The position numbers and the translations under genes are program-made. This document shows, piece by piece, positions 8,455-17,969 of a stretch of DNA of 48,305 nucleotides (position 1 is the stretch's first letter; the number at the start of each line of letters is the position of its first letter). Origin of the DNA: Gammaproteobacteria bacterium (GTDB lineage: Bacteria; Pseudomonadota; Gammaproteobacteria; GCA-001735895); contig JABHSO010000086.1 in assembly GCA_018669845.1 (NCBI GenBank), forward strand, positions 1-48,305. Reading direction: 5' to 3'. The notes beneath the pieces are model-generated. The model was not told the DNA's origin. It did no database searches and saw only the letters and a list, made by a program, of their open reading frames with translations.

Positions 8455-9590
8455 AACGTATCTCCTGATTCATCGACACTCATACCCAGTTTCTTTTTAA
8501 CAAATCGAATGATATTTGTAATGCCCTCCATAATCCCGCCAGGCAAAAAGATAACCACCAGCATAAACAGAGCACCCAATGTTAAATGCCAGCCTTCACC
8601 GACAAAATGCTGAGTTACTGATACCACAATATTTTCCATAGCCTGTGGTAAGAAATTAAAAATTTCATGCAATACAGATTCATTCATGGCAGAAAATATA
8701 TTTTCAAAATATTTTATAATGCCTACACCTATCAGCGGACCAACCAATGTTCCCACTCCACCCAGGATTGTCATTAAGACGACTTCACCAGAAGCTGTCC
8801 ATTGCATTCTTTCTGCGCCTGCTAATGGATCAGTAACTGCCATTAGTGCCCCGGCCAGTCCTGCATACATTCCAGAAATGACAAATGCCGAAAGCAGATA
8901 AGGGCGCGTATTAAAACCCGTATAATTCATGCGATTTTGATTCGACTTGATCGCAATCAGTTTCAAGCCATAAGGCGAACGGAAAATTTTAAGAGAAACA
9001 TAAAAGCCGATAATTAACATCACCGCGCAAAAATAAAATCCGGAATAGCCGCTCATTAACTGCCCGAATAAATTCGTTGATGGCAAACCTTCTTTGACCG
9101 CAACACCTGCCATGGCATCAATATATCGAGGGTCCTGAATACTAAGCTGCAATCCTGTCTCGCCGTTAGTAATGGGAGTCAATACCGAGTAAGCCAGACT
9201 ATAAGACATCTGGGCAAATGCCAGCGTCAAAATAGAAAAGTAAATACCAGAACGACGTAGACTGATATAACCGATAGCCAGTGCAAACACACCCGCTATG
9301 ATAATGGCGAAGATAATGGCTGGCACCACGTTCATGGTAAACAACTTAAAACTCCACACCGCGGTATAAGAACCTACACCCAGAAATGTTGCATGCCCAA
9401 AAGACAGGTAACCGGTCAAACCAAACAGAATATTATAACCAATGGCAAAAATACCAAAGATAGCAAATTTCTGTAACAGATCAGGGTAGTTAGCCCCGAT
9501 CGGATCAAGCCATAGTGGAGCAGTTAAAACAACCGCTGAAAATATCAGCATCACCACCATGTTATTTTTTAACGATAAATTCATCATCAA
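8451..9590 (-). CDS. livM: LIV-type ABC transporter permease (LivM-like)
   Basis: This inner-membrane permease has 379 residues and about nine or ten hydrophobic segments, with the LivM-type motif [20 protein letters not shown] and the coupling-loop region [26 protein letters not shown] family signature [13 protein letters not shown] lies near 280. It pairs with the LivH-like permease to form the channel. It overlaps both neighbours by 4 bases. A loop of about 30 residues between helices (near 145-175) is longer than in LivM of E. coli and might reflect a different substrate. Confidence 0.87.
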   Translation of the reverse strand: MMMNLSLKNNMVVMLIFSAVVLTAPLWLDPIGANYPDLLQKFAIFGIFAIGYNILFGLTGYLSFGHATFLGVGSYTAVWSFKLFTMNVVPAIIFAIIIAGVFALAIGYISLRRSGIYFSILTLAFAQMSYSLAYSVLTPITNGETGLQLSIQDPRYIDAMAGVAVKEGLPSTNLFGQLMSGYSGFYFCAVMLIIGFYVSLKIFRSPYGLKLIAIKSNQNRMNYTGFNTRPYLLSAFVISGMYAGLAGALMAVTDPLAGAERMQWTASGEVVLMTILGGVGTLVGPLIGVGIIKYFENIFSAMNESVLHEIFNFLPQAMENIVVSVTQHFVGEGWHLTLGALFMLVVIFLPGGIMEGITNIIRFVKKKLGMSVDESGDTL

Positions 9591-10603
9591 TCCTCCATCA
9601 CCCCTTCACGCCCCATCAAACCACGCGGTCTGACCAGCAGAACAACAACGGCAACAAGATAAATAATAATCTGATCGATACCCGGAAGAATCGTTTTCAC
9701 TTCATTCATGGAAGCAAATGATTGCAAAATTCCGAGCAGAAAACCAGCGGCGACCGCGCCTCCAAGTGAGCCCATGCCACCGACGACCACAACAACAAAA
9801 GACAACACCAGAAAATCCATGCCCATGTGATAATCAGGCGGCAATATCGGTGCATACATAACACCTGCAAGTCCGGCTACGACGGTTGCGAGACCAAACA
9901 CGATGGTAAACCGCCTCTCGACATTTATACCGAGCAGGCTAACTGTTTCCCTGTCTGACATACCGGCACGTACCACCATGCCGAAAGTCGTATATTTTAA
10001 GAAGGCAAACACACCAAAAATAATCACGGCTGAAAATGCCAGGTAAATCAGACGCCACCACGGATAAACCAGGTTTTCACTCAAACCTAACGCTGCACCA
10101 ACTGCCGCACTGCCAGCAACAATATCAGGAGCAGGAGTCGGGATAGGGTTTGCACCATAAATTGATCTGATGATTTCCTGTATTACAATAGCCAGGCCAA
10201 AGGTCACCAGAATTTGTTCCGCGTGAGTTCTCTTATAAAAATGTTTAATCAGGCCACGTTCCATGGCAACTCCGATCAATAACATCACGGGAATAGCAAA
10301 TAAAATAGAAATGGGTACGGCATAATCAATTATCGCCGTGCCTGTATCACCCCACCAGATTTCCAGGTAAGGCTGTTCTTTGTAAGCATCAAAGAAAGTA
10401 ATACTTTCATCTTTGACTTTTTTCGAAATGGTCAGCAATTGCTGTACGGATACGGCACAAAATGCACCCAGCATAAATAATGCACCATGTGCAAAGTTTA
10501 CAACGCCCAGTGTACCAAAGGTTAAAGTCAGACCCAGCGCGATTAACGCATAGGCTCCACCTTTATCCAGGCCGTTAAGAATTTGAATGAGGATTGCATC
10601 CAT
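9587..10603 (-). CDS. livH: LIV-type ABC transporter permease (LivH-like)
   Basis: The 338-residue protein is the partner permease of the importer. It opens with the LivH-type sequence [25 protein letters not shown] motif and [16 protein letters not shown], has eight or nine membrane segments, and the coupling region [18 protein letters not shown]. The C-terminal [21 protein letters not shown] matches the family. An insertion near residues 55-85 ([25 protein letters not shown] region, hydrophilic) enlarges the first periplasmic loop. It follows the binding-protein gene after a 78-base gap holding a hairpin, and overlaps livM by 4 bases. Confidence 0.87.
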   Translation of the reverse strand: MDAILIQILNGLDKGGAYALIALGLTLTFGTLGVVNFAHGALFMLGAFCAVSVQQLLTISKKVKDESITFFDAYKEQPYLEIWWGDTGTAIIDYAVPISILFAIPVMLLIGVAMERGLIKHFYKRTHAEQILVTFGLAIVIQEIIRSIYGANPIPTPAPDIVAGSAAVGAALGLSENLVYPWWRLIYLAFSAVIIFGVFAFLKYTTFGMVVRAGMSDRETVSLLGINVERRFTIVFGLATVVAGLAGVMYAPILPPDYHMGMDFLVLSFVVVVVGGMGSLGGAVAAGFLLGILQSFASMNEVKTILPGIDQIIIYLVAVVVLLVRPRGLMGREGVMED

Positions 10604-10632
10604 AAGCTGTCACTTCGAGTAAGGAATGAAAA

Positions 10633-10665
10633 AAAGCCATATCATCATAATGATGATATGGCTTT
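10633..10665 (-). terminator. Intra-operon hairpin with T-run between binding-protein and permease genes
   Basis: A 16-bp perfect inverted repeat (10633-10648 with 10650-10665), AAAGCCATATCATCAT and its complement, is followed on the minus strand by seven T residues. It looks like a Rho-independent terminator or attenuator after the binding-protein gene. Partial termination here, or 3' stabilisation, would give more binding protein than permease, as is common in such operons. Confidence 0.75.
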
Positions 10666-10681
10666 GATGAAGCGGGGTATT

Positions 10682-12031
10682 TTAAACCTTATAAGGTCCT
10701 AAATCACCACCAAAGATTGATGCATCGTACTCAACCTGTGAACGAGGAACTTCCTGAACGATTTCCAGCAGGTCAAATTGACTTGTTGGGTTCTGATTAC
10801 CACGCACAACCAGTACATTTTTGAAACACTGGTGATCTTCTGCACGATACTCAGTTTTACCATTACCCATTCCATCAAAATTAAAGCCTTCAAGTGCTTT
10901 AATAACTTCTGGTGGGTAAAAAGTACCAGCCATTTCACAAGCATTGGCATATAACAGAGTTTGAACGTAACAGGTATGAGCCGCCATTGAAGGTGGGAAA
11001 CCATATTTAGCGCCGAATGACTTAACAAAAGCCTGAGAACCCGCATCTTTCAATGCCCAGTTCCAGTTAGTTGTACCCAGGATACCTTTCAGGTTTTCAC
11101 CAGCACCCTGTGCCATCAGACGTGAATACAATGGAACGATGATTTCAAACTGCTTACCGTTAACCACTTTGTCACGCAGACCAAATTGAACAGCCTGAGT
11201 CAGTGAGTTGATCATGTCCTTACCATAGTGGTTCAGGATCAATGTATCAGCACCGGAATTCAGGATAGGCGTGATGTACTGTGAGAAGTCACCCGCGCCA
11301 ACTGGAGTTTTAACGGCTTTATGAGTTTTCCAGCCCAGTCCTTCAGTGGTTTCTTTAATTGATTCTTCCTGAGTCCAGCCCCAGGTGTAATCCGCTGTTA
11401 AGTGGTAAGCTCGACGATCAGTTCCCATTTCTTTCTTAAGAACAGGACCCAGTGCAGAACCGGACATCTTCGCATTGAAGAAATGACGGAAACCGTAACG
11501 ACGTTTGTCCTTACCGGTTGTATCGTTAGAGTGAGTCAGACCGGCCATAAAGATAACGCCCATTTCCTGACATAAACCCTGTACAGCAATAGCTACACCA
11601 GAAGATGAACCACCAGAGATCATCAGTGCACCGTCTTTTTCGATCATACGCTTGGCAGAAGCACGTGCTGCATCAGACTTAGTCTGTGTATCACCTGTTA
11701 CATACTCAACTTTTTTACCCAGAACACCGTTACCTTTAAGAGACATTGGCTTCATGGTATTCATCATACCGCCATCACCGCCACCATTTAGATGTTCAAC
11801 AGCCAGTTTGTAAGCTCTTAATTCGTCAGCTCCTTCATCGGCATAAGCGCCAGTTTGAGGAACATTAAAACCAAGCTTTACGCTTCCACCTTTAGGTGCA
11901 TTTCTGAAATTTTCTGCCGCATAGGCATCTTTCATAAAGAACATTGGAGAACTGGCAACAACACCAGTGGCAGCAGATGCCTTTAAAAAGTCACGTCTAC
12001 TGTTATTTTGGGAATTATCTTTTTTACTCAT
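10682..12031 (-). CDS. ABC transporter substrate-binding protein with Tat signal (LivK family)
   Basis: This is the periplasmic binding protein of the importer, 449 residues, with a type I periplasmic-binding-protein fold. The N-terminus has a twin-arginine motif SRRDFLK (residues 11-17), then ASAATGVVASSPMFFMKDAYA with an A-x-A cleavage site, so it is probably exported folded. The mature part begins with KLGFNVPQTGAYADEG and shows the GGSSSGVAIAVQ and DYTWGW regions of the Peripla_BP_6 family. It is longer than LivK of E. coli (about 370) because of insertions, for example a Gly/Asn/Met-rich stretch near 85-100. The substrate is not determined by sequence; amides, urea and short carboxylates are handled by relatives. 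Ribosome binding site AGAGG lies 8 bases before the ATG. Promoter: see 12157-12173. Confidence 0.85.
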   Translation of the reverse strand: MSKKDNSQNNSRRDFLKASAATGVVASSPMFFMKDAYAAENFRNAPKGGSVKLGFNVPQTGAYADEGADELRAYKLAVEHLNGGGDGGMMNTMKPMSLKGNGVLGKKVEYVTGDTQTKSDAARASAKRMIEKDGALMISGGSSSGVAIAVQGLCQEMGVIFMAGLTHSNDTTGKDKRRYGFRHFFNAKMSGSALGPVLKKEMGTDRRAYHLTADYTWGWTQEESIKETTEGLGWKTHKAVKTPVGAGDFSQYITPILNSGADTLILNHYGKDMINSLTQAVQFGLRDKVVNGKQFEIIVPLYSRLMAQGAGENLKGILGTTNWNWALKDAGSQAFVKSFGAKYGFPPSMAAHTCYVQTLLYANACEMAGTFYPPEVIKALEGFNFDGMGNGKTEYRAEDHQCFKNVLVVRGNQNPTSQFDLLEIVQEVPRSQVEYDASIFGGDLGPYKV

Positions 12032-12156
12032 TTGAGACCTCTAATGATTTGTAGGGCATTCATTCATTGTTAATAAACTTTGCCATATTTTTTTAAATGT
12101 CATGTTGTGAATACCGGTAACCTGGGAAGGTCACCCGCAACACTCCTAAGCTTATA

Positions 12157-12173
12157 AGCAAATTTCTTGCCAA
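12157..12173 (-). promoter_or_regulatory. Sigma-54 (RpoN) promoter of the ABC importer operon
   Basis: On the minus strand the bases read TTGGCAAGAAATTTGCT. This fits the RpoN consensus YTGGCACGRNNNTTGCW with a single mismatch (C to A at position 7) and correct GG-to-GC spacing. Transcription would start near 12146, giving a leader of about 115 bases before the binding-protein ATG. The adjacent cbrB encodes an RpoN-dependent activator with an intact GAFTGA motif. Confidence 0.8.
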
Positions 12174-12199
12174 AATTTATTTTTTAACGTTTCATCAAA

Positions 12200-12212
12200 T
12201 GGTTAGTAACCA
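12200..12212. promoter_or_regulatory. Palindrome TGGTTAGTAACCA near the sigma-54 promoter
   Basis: TGGTTA-g-TAACCA is a perfect 6-1-6 palindrome centred near -60 from the predicted start of the importer transcript. It contains a GTAAC half-site like those in the two operators upstream, but in a different spacing. It could be an extra low-affinity activator site. Confidence 0.4.
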
Positions 12213-12234
12213 GGACTGACATTAAAAAAACTCA

Positions 12235-12255
12235 TGTGTTACCATGAGTAACACA
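12235..12255. promoter_or_regulatory. Palindromic operator 1, probable CbrB upstream activator site
   Basis: TGTGTTAC and GTAACACA form perfect 8-base arms around the 5-base spacer CATGA. The centre is about 99 bases upstream of the predicted sigma-54 transcript start, a normal distance for an NtrC-type activator. GTTAC/GTAAC half-sites agree with my recollection of CbrB targets in Pseudomonas, although I cannot verify the published consensus here. Confidence 0.65.
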
Positions 12256-12257
12256 CA

Positions 12258-12276
12258 GTGTTCCCAGTGGTAACAT
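12258..12276. promoter_or_regulatory. Palindromic operator 2, probable CbrB upstream activator site
   Basis: GTGTTCC-cagtg-GTAACAT repeats operator 1 with one change in each arm and the same 5-base spacer. Its start is exactly 22 bases from that of operator 1, two helical turns, so both would face the same side of DNA, as expected for cooperative binding by an oligomeric activator. Confidence 0.6.
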
Positions 12277-12279
12277 TTT

Positions 12280-12295
12280 TGTGAACTCGATCACA
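12280..12295. promoter_or_regulatory. Perfect CRP/Vfr consensus site
   Basis: TGTGAACTCGATCACA matches the CRP core TGTGA-N6-TCACA at every specified position, flanked by T- and A-rich bases as in strong sites. It lies 22 bases upstream of the cbrX ATG and just beyond the two operators. For cbrXA transcription it sits too close to the start codon for classical activation, so repression, or an effect on the divergent sigma-54 promoter, is more likely. Confidence 0.7.
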
Positions 12296-12317
12296 TTATT
12301 CGTAAGCTGAATCCGAA

Positions 12318-12521
12318 ATGCCTAAGCAATCAAAAAATTCAAATAGCTCAGAACGAACACTCATGGTCGTGTTACTGGTTCTGGTCATATTCCTGTCACC
12401 TATGAGTAACTTCTGGGCTGCCATGGACGCACCATGGTTCAGCCCCTACCTGGCCTGGGCGGTCGCTATCTTTTTATCCTGGTTACTCCAGCGTTACCTT
12501 AGAGAACCCGACAGTAAATGA
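12318..12521 (+). CDS. cbrX: Small membrane protein CbrX
   Basis: The 67-residue protein has two predicted membrane helices (about 15-32 and 44-60) joined by a short loop, with a polar Ser/Asn-rich N-terminus and a charged C-terminus. Pseudomonas carries a similar small gene, cbrX, immediately before cbrA and overlapping it; here the stop overlaps the cbrA start (ATGA, 12518-12521), so translation is very likely coupled. Its molecular role is unclear; a part in cbrA translation or in stabilising the CbrA transporter domain is plausible. Identification is by position, size and topology more than by sequence. Confidence 0.75.
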   Translation: MPKQSKNSNSSERTLMVVLLVLVIFLSPMSNFWAAMDAPWFSPYLAWAVAIFLSWLLQRYLREPDSK

Positions 12522-15451
12522 GCTTTGAAGTCTGGCAACTATTTTTAATCAGCGTCCTGTACCTGGGCCTGCTGTTTATAATCGCCACGGCAGCAGAAAA
12601 GAAATGGTTACCAGAATCACTGGTCAAACACCCCATTGTTTACACCCTGTCACTCGGCGTTTATGCAACATCCTGGAGCTTTTATGGCAGCGTAGGACTG
12701 GCTGAACGCGAAGGATATACCTTTCTGGCTGTTTACCTGGGTGTCACCATCGCCTTTCTTGCTTCACCCATATTGCTCAAACCCATTCTTAGATTGACTA
12801 AAGAGTATCAACTATCTTCATTAGCCGATTTACTGGCCTTTCGCTATCACAGTCCTCTCAGCGGCATTCTGGTCACCGTTCTCATGCTAACGGGCGCCCT
12901 GCCTTATATGGCTTTACAAATTCAGGCTGTAACCGATTCACTACAAATTTTAACCAACGAAACACAATCAGGATTTATCTCGCTGGGCTTTTGCCTGATG
13001 ATCACCCTGTTTGCCATATTATTTGGCGCAAGGCATATAACACCTCGAGAAAAGCATGAGGGACTCGTTGTAGCCATCGCATTTGAATCACTGGTTAAAC
13101 TGGTAGCACTTATGACGGTTGGTTTATATGCCGTATTTGGAACATTCAATGGCTTCAGTGGTTTTTCCAGTTGGCTGGAAAATAATCAACATGCCACCGA
13201 AGCATTGATGCGCCCTATCCATGATGGTCCCTGGGCCATGATGTTAATACTGTCTTTTTCAGCTGCCTTTTTACTACCCCGGCAGTTCCATATGATTTTT
13301 GTAGAAAACATCAAAACTTCAAATTTGAACTATGCCAGCTGGGCATTCCCACTATTTCTATTATTACTGAACATATCCATTCCACCCATTCTGTGGGCAG
13401 GACAATCAATGGATCTTAGCTATGGGCCGGATCTTTTTGTACTGGGCGTTTCGATGCAAAGCCAGTCAGCCATCTTACCCATTTTTATATTTATCGGGGG
13501 AATTTCCGCAGCCAGCGCAATGATTATCGTAACAACAATCGCGTTGGCATCCATGTGCATGAACCACCTGCTATTACCCATTAGTCTGCCCAAGCATAAA
13601 CAACAGGGGGGTGATCTTTATAGCCTGTTAATCTGGGGCAAACGAATATTAATCTTTCTAATTATTCTGGCCGGTTATGCATTTTATCTATTCCTGCAAA
13701 CTCACCAGGAATTAACAGATCTGGGATTAATATCTTTTGTTGCCGTAGCCCAGTTTTTACCCGGAATTTTTGGTTTACTGTACTGGCGTAAAGCCAGCCG
13801 ACAGGGTTTTGTCAGCGGCCTTACCGCCGGTGCGTTACTTTGGGTGCTCACATTAATACTACCTCTGTTTTCAAAAGCTGGCTGGCTGGTTAATTCTCAT
13901 CTGGAAAACATCATGATCCCGATGTCATCCACCGACAGCGCATTTTGGACGCTACTATTAAATTCAATATTTTTTGTTGGAGCATCAATTTTATGGCCAC
14001 AATCCGATGACGAAAACAGAGCAGCCAATGCCTGTTGTAATGATAACCAGAACCCAACCCACGCGATCCCCGTAGCATCAACCATCAAGGAATTTGAAGC
14101 TGGACTAACAGAAACTATCGGAGCAGAAACAGCAGCCAAAGAAATTAAACTGGCAATATCCGACCTCGGGTTAAACGACAGGGAACTGGATCGAAGTGAC
14201 TTTGCCAATTTACGTGTTCAAATAAGGCATAACCTGTCCGGTCTCATAGGCCCTGTACTTGCAGGCATGGTTGTTAATGAACAACTTGAAGTTGATACGT
14301 CAGCCAAAGTGGCAATCGCTGACACCATTAAATTTGTTGAAACGAGTTTACAGAATTCCCGCCTCGAACTTAAAGAAATCTCCGGAGAGCTTGATTCATT
14401 ACGCCGTTTTCACAGGCAGGTTTTACATGATTTGCCACTCGCCGTTGTCACCATCAGCCTGGAATATCAAATCGTAAGCTGGAACAGGGCCATGGAAAAA
14501 CTTGCCGGGGTAAAAGAACAATCAGTCATCGGAAAAGAACTCACCCGTTTAGCATCACCCTGGTCAAATTTATTACTCACCTTTCTAAAAGGTGACAAAG
14601 CTGTGCTGAGATCAACCAAAATAAATTTGGGCAATAAAATAAGCATCCTCAATTTGTTTAAATCAGAGGTCAGTGGCCTGGCTGAAAATGAACAGCACGG
14701 TTATGTAGTGTTGCTACAGGATCACTCTGAAATTCACCAACTGGAAAGTGAACTTGCCCACAGTGAAAGATTAGCCTCAATAGGTCAACTGGCAACAGGT
14801 GTAGCTCACGAAATTGGAAACCCGGTAACAGGCATTGCCTGCCTGGCTCAGGATATGCAAGCCATACCCGATGACGAAGAACTGCAAAAAGAAAGTATTG
14901 ATGACATTTTAAATTTGACCAACAGAATTTCTACAATTGTTCACTCATTGCTCAGCTATAGCCATGTGGGGGCAGAACTAGGGCATTCCCCTGAGACTTT
15001 AGAATTAAGAAATATGATTAATGAATCCTTACGCCTGGTTTCATTAAGCCATAAGGGAAAACAGATTGATTTTATAACTAATTGCCCAGAAGAGCTTTCT
15101 CTACTCGGTGATCACCAAAAACTGTTACAGGTGCTGGTCATTATTTTATCAAATGCCAGTGATGCATCCAAAGAAGGAGATAAAGTTTATATTGATGTTT
15201 TAGATCAAAATATAACTATCGAATTAAAAATCAGCGATTCAGGACATGGCATCAATGAAAAAATTATTAATAAAATTTTCGATCCTTTTTTCACTACCAA
15301 ACAGGCTGGAGAAGGCACAGGTCTGGGACTGTCTCTTGCTTACAATATTATTAAAGAACACGATGGAAACATCAAAATCAATAGCCAGTTAAATAAAGGT
15401 ACGCAAGTTATTATTCGCTTACCGAAATCCAGTAACACCATAAAATATTAA
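12518..15451 (+). CDS. cbrA: Sensor histidine kinase CbrA with sodium/solute symporter domain
   Basis: CbrA-type kinases fuse a sodium/solute symporter-like transport domain to a histidine kinase and, with CbrB, control carbon/nitrogen balance. The protein has 977 residues, like Pseudomonas CbrA (about 983). Residues 1-500 form about thirteen membrane segments with SSS features (YATSWSFYGSVGLAEREGYTF; LADLLAFRYHS). A linker with a PAS domain follows (about 630-735), then the HisKA domain with LATGVAHEIGNPVTG, the phosphorylated His being H764. The ATPase domain carries an N-box (ILSNASDASKEGD), a G1 box (ISDSGHGI), an F box (FDPFFTTK) and G2 (GTGLGLSLAY). All catalytic boxes look intact. cbrB starts 6 bases after the stop, and the ABC importer is divergent. 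The signal could be a transported amino acid or carboxylate. Confidence 0.9.
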   Translation: MSFEVWQLFLISVLYLGLLFIIATAAEKKWLPESLVKHPIVYTLSLGVYATSWSFYGSVGLAEREGYTFLAVYLGVTIAFLASPILLKPILRLTKEYQLSSLADLLAFRYHSPLSGILVTVLMLTGALPYMALQIQAVTDSLQILTNETQSGFISLGFCLMITLFAILFGARHITPREKHEGLVVAIAFESLVKLVALMTVGLYAVFGTFNGFSGFSSWLENNQHATEALMRPIHDGPWAMMLILSFSAAFLLPRQFHMIFVENIKTSNLNYASWAFPLFLLLLNISIPPILWAGQSMDLSYGPDLFVLGVSMQSQSAILPIFIFIGGISAASAMIIVTTIALASMCMNHLLLPISLPKHKQQGGDLYSLLIWGKRILIFLIILAGYAFYLFLQTHQELTDLGLISFVAVAQFLPGIFGLLYWRKASRQGFVSGLTAGALLWVLTLILPLFSKAGWLVNSHLENIMIPMSSTDSAFWTLLLNSIFFVGASILWPQSDDENRAANACCNDNQNPTHAIPVASTIKEFEAGLTETIGAETAAKEIKLAISDLGLNDRELDRSDFANLRVQIRHNLSGLIGPVLAGMVVNEQLEVDTSAKVAIADTIKFVETSLQNSRLELKEISGELDSLRRFHRQVLHDLPLAVVTISLEYQIVSWNRAMEKLAGVKEQSVIGKELTRLASPWSNLLLTFLKGDKAVLRSTKINLGNKISILNLFKSEVSGLAENEQHGYVVLLQDHSEIHQLESELAHSERLASIGQLATGVAHEIGNPVTGIACLAQDMQAIPDDEELQKESIDDILNLTNRISTIVHSLLSYSHVGAELGHSPETLELRNMINESLRLVSLSHKGKQIDFITNCPEELSLLGDHQKLLQVLVIILSNASDASKEGDKVYIDVLDQNITIELKISDSGHGINEKIINKIFDPFFTTKQAGEGTGLGLSLAYNIIKEHDGNIKINSQLNKGTQVIIRLPKSSNTIKY

Positions 15452-15457
15452 AATCTT

Positions 15458-16783
15458 ATGCATGAAATTCTAATCGTAGAAGACGAAAAAATTATACGTG
15501 TCAGCCTGTCCAGGCTACTCACCAGAAATGGATTTTCTGTAACTTCTGCCGGATCAGTGGATGAAGCCGAAAAAGAAGGACTCGAAGGATTTGATTTAAT
15601 TATTGCCGATCTACGTCTTCCGGGAGCAGAAGGAACTGCTTTAATAGGACTCGCCAAACCTGTTCCTGTATTGATCATGACCAGTTACTCATCGGTACAG
15701 TCTGCTGTCGATGCTATGAAACTGGGTGCAGCCGATTATATTGCCAAACCTTATAACCATGATGAAATGATATTAACCATTAATAGGTTACTAAAAAACC
15801 AGCAACTGGAATATCAAAATAAAGTCTTGAAAAGAGAGCTCGATAATCTCCATCCCATCAAAAACTTAATGGGCAAGAGCGACCCTATTTTACAGGTAAA
15901 AGATCGCATTCAGCGCGTGGCTCAAACCGATACCAGTGTTTTAATTTTAGGCGAAACAGGAACCGGGAAAGAACTCACTGCAAGAGCCATACACGCACAA
16001 AGCCTTCGTGCCGATAAAGCACTGATAAGCATCAACTGTGCATCCATACCCGAGAACCTGATTGAATCTGAATTATTTGGTCATGAAAAAGGAGCCTTTA
16101 CCGGCGCACTTAAAAGCAGCAAAGGTTTGATTGCAGCAGCAGATACAGGCACTTTATTCTTAGATGAAATTGGTGAGCTATCAATGGAAGCACAATCACA
16201 ATTACTTCGTGTTTTACAGGAGGGAGAGATACGACGGGTAGGCTCTAATAAGATGCAATATGTTGATATTCGTTTGATTGCAGCAACTCACAGAAATTTA
16301 CTCGAGATGGTTGAACAAAAACTATTCCGTGAAGATTTATATTATCGGTTAAATGTTATGGAAATAACCTTGCCGCCATTGCGCCATAGAACAGACGATA
16401 TTCTACAACTTGCTGAACAGATTCTGCACACAGTATCCACCCGGTTCCAGCGTACAGATTATAGTTTTAACGATAGCGCAATCAAATTATTACAGTCATA
16501 TCACTGGCCAGGGAATGTCCGTGAACTGGAAAACATCATCGAACGATCCATTATCTTAAGCAATGACGATATCATTACTGCACAGGATCTTGGCTTACAG
16601 CAAACTGAAAATTCAAAAAGCCAGGATATCATGTCATCCGAATTATCCATGGATGAATATTTTGTTGAGTTTGTCAAAGAACATCAGCTTCGACTCAATG
16701 AAACTGAATTATCTGCAAAATTAGGTATTAGCCGGAAAAATCTGTGGGAACGCCGCCAGAAACTGGGCATAGCTCGTCCGTAA
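15458..16783 (+). CDS. cbrB: Sigma-54-dependent response regulator CbrB (NtrC family)
   Basis: The 441-residue regulator has three domains. The receiver (1-120) holds the acidic pocket E8-D9 and the phosphorylated D51 (IIADLRLPG), plus the MTSYSSVQSAVDAMKLGAADYIAKPY segment that closely recalls Pseudomonas CbrB. The AAA+ domain (about 135-370) has Walker A GETGTGKE (about 165-172), the sigma-54 contact motif GAFTGA (212-217), Walker B TLFLDEIGEL and the arginine-finger region. The C-terminal Fis-type helix-turn-helix ends with LGISRKNLWERRQKLGI. It should activate RpoN promoters after phosphorylation by CbrA. The nearest candidate target is the importer promoter at 12157-12173 with palindromes at 12235-12276. 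Confidence 0.92.
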   Translation: MHEILIVEDEKIIRVSLSRLLTRNGFSVTSAGSVDEAEKEGLEGFDLIIADLRLPGAEGTALIGLAKPVPVLIMTSYSSVQSAVDAMKLGAADYIAKPYNHDEMILTINRLLKNQQLEYQNKVLKRELDNLHPIKNLMGKSDPILQVKDRIQRVAQTDTSVLILGETGTGKELTARAIHAQSLRADKALISINCASIPENLIESELFGHEKGAFTGALKSSKGLIAAADTGTLFLDEIGELSMEAQSQLLRVLQEGEIRRVGSNKMQYVDIRLIAATHRNLLEMVEQKLFREDLYYRLNVMEITLPPLRHRTDDILQLAEQILHTVSTRFQRTDYSFNDSAIKLLQSYHWPGNVRELENIIERSIILSNDDIITAQDLGLQQTENSKSQDIMSSELSMDEYFVEFVKEHQLRLNETELSAKLGISRKNLWERRQKLGIARP

Positions 16784-16799
16784 GCTTAAAAACTATATT

Positions 16800-16931
16800 C
16801 ACCACGAAGGCACGAAGAACACGAAGGTATAAATATTGCGTTGCTAAATTTGTATCAGCTTCATACATGCCAATTTATCCAGTTACCTTAACCTTATTTG
16901 GTTTTCTTCGTGAACTTCGTGCCTTCGTGGT
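16800..16931. repeat. Inverted pair of CTTCGTG-type repeats downstream of cbrB
   Basis: The left arm (about 16800-16829, ACCACGAAGGCACGAAGAAC...) and right arm (about 16904-16931, ...CTTCGTGCCTTCGTGGT) are imperfect reverse complements with a loop of about 75 bases. A more degenerate copy follows near 16945-16970 (TTGTCCTCTGTGGTGA). The whole stretch 16784-17081 otherwise holds nothing I recognise except the prpB ribosome binding site GGAG at 17071. Confidence 0.7.
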
Positions 16932-17081
16932 AAAAATGCTCTATGCCCTTGCTTGTCCTCTGTGGTGAGAAATTCTTTAAAAATAGAGTTTTCAATGCTT
17001 ACTATTGGAATACTATCCAAGACATTTATAATTTCAGCGTTATGATACTTTCCATTGTTAATATCACTTTGGAGTTTATCC

Positions 17082-17969
17082 ATGAGCTTGAAATCCCCAG
17101 GCAAATCCTTTCGAGACCTGGTCTTATCTGAAAAACCGTTACAGTGCGTTGGAGCAATCAATGCTTACCATGCTCGTCTGGCTCAGGCCAGTGGCTTTAA
17201 GTCGTTGTACCTTTCTGGAGGTGGCGTTGCAGCAGGGTCTTGTGGAATCCCTGATCTTGGCATCACGACCATGGAAGATGTACTAACCGATTTACGCCGC
17301 ATTACCGATGTCACCGATTTACCGGTTCTTGTAGATATCGACACAGGATGGGGCGGCGCTTTCAATATCGCCCGGTGTGTAAAATCTATGACTAAAATGG
17401 GCGCAGCAGCCGTGCACATCGAAGATCAGGTTCAGCAGAAACGCTGTGGGCATCGTCCCAATAAAGCCATTGTTCCGTTAGATGAAATGGTTGATCGTAT
17501 CAAAGCAGCTGTAGATGCTAAAACAGATCCTGATTTTGTCATCATGGCTCGCACCGATGCTTTAGCCGTTGAAGGTCTGCAATCTGCCATCGACCGGGCC
17601 GGAGCCTGTGTTGAAGCCGGTGCTGACATGATTTTCCCAGAGGCTATGACAGAACTGGAAATGTACCAGCACTTTGTGGATGCCGTTAAAGTGCCTGTTC
17701 TCGCCAATATTACTGAATTTGGCTCAACACCACTTTTCACCACCGAACAACTGGCATCAGCCGGGGTTGATATTGCGCTTTACCCGCTCTCAGCTTTTCG
17801 TGCCGCCAACGCTGCAGCACTCAAGGTTTATCAGACTTTAATAGCCGAAGGCACTCAACAAAATGTCATCGATACAATGCAAACCCGCGCTGATCTTTAT
17901 GACTATCTTGATTATCACAGCTATGAACAGAAGCTTGATGGCCTGTTTGCAAAGGAGGATAAAGAATGA
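17082..17969 (+). CDS. prpB: Methylisocitrate lyase PrpB
   Basis: PrpB splits 2-methylisocitrate into pyruvate and succinate, the last step of the methylcitrate cycle. The 295 residues are collinear with E. coli PrpB (296). [10 protein letters not shown] opens the protein, [15 protein letters not shown] is the substrate loop, DIDTGWGG carries metal ligands, and the active-site loop reads [12 protein letters not shown] with its catalytic Cys. [12 protein letters not shown] and [13 protein letters not shown] follow. ATG 17082 is chosen because it matches the family N-terminus and has GGAG 7 bases before it; an upstream TTG would add nine residues. The stop overlaps the prpC ATG by 4 bases. Confidence 0.95.
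   Translation: MSLKSPGKSFRDLVLSEKPLQCVGAINAYHARLAQASGFKSLYLSGGGVAAGSCGIPDLGITTMEDVLTDLRRITDVTDLPVLVDIDTGWGGAFNIARCVKSMTKMGAAAVHIEDQVQQKRCGHRPNKAIVPLDEMVDRIKAAVDAKTDPDFVIMARTDALAVEGLQSAIDRAGACVEAGADMIFPEAMTELEMYQHFVDAVKVPVLANITEFGSTPLFTTEQLASAGVDIALYPLSAFRAANAAALKVYQTLIAEGTQQNVIDTMQTRADLYDYLDYHSYEQKLDGLFAKEDKE

Noticed and set aside
16784..17081. A crcZ-like small RNA gene downstream of cbrB, as in Pseudomonas
   Set aside because: No sigma-54 promoter, no series of A-rich CA motifs and no suitable terminator are visible; the region is filled by CTTCGTG repeats.
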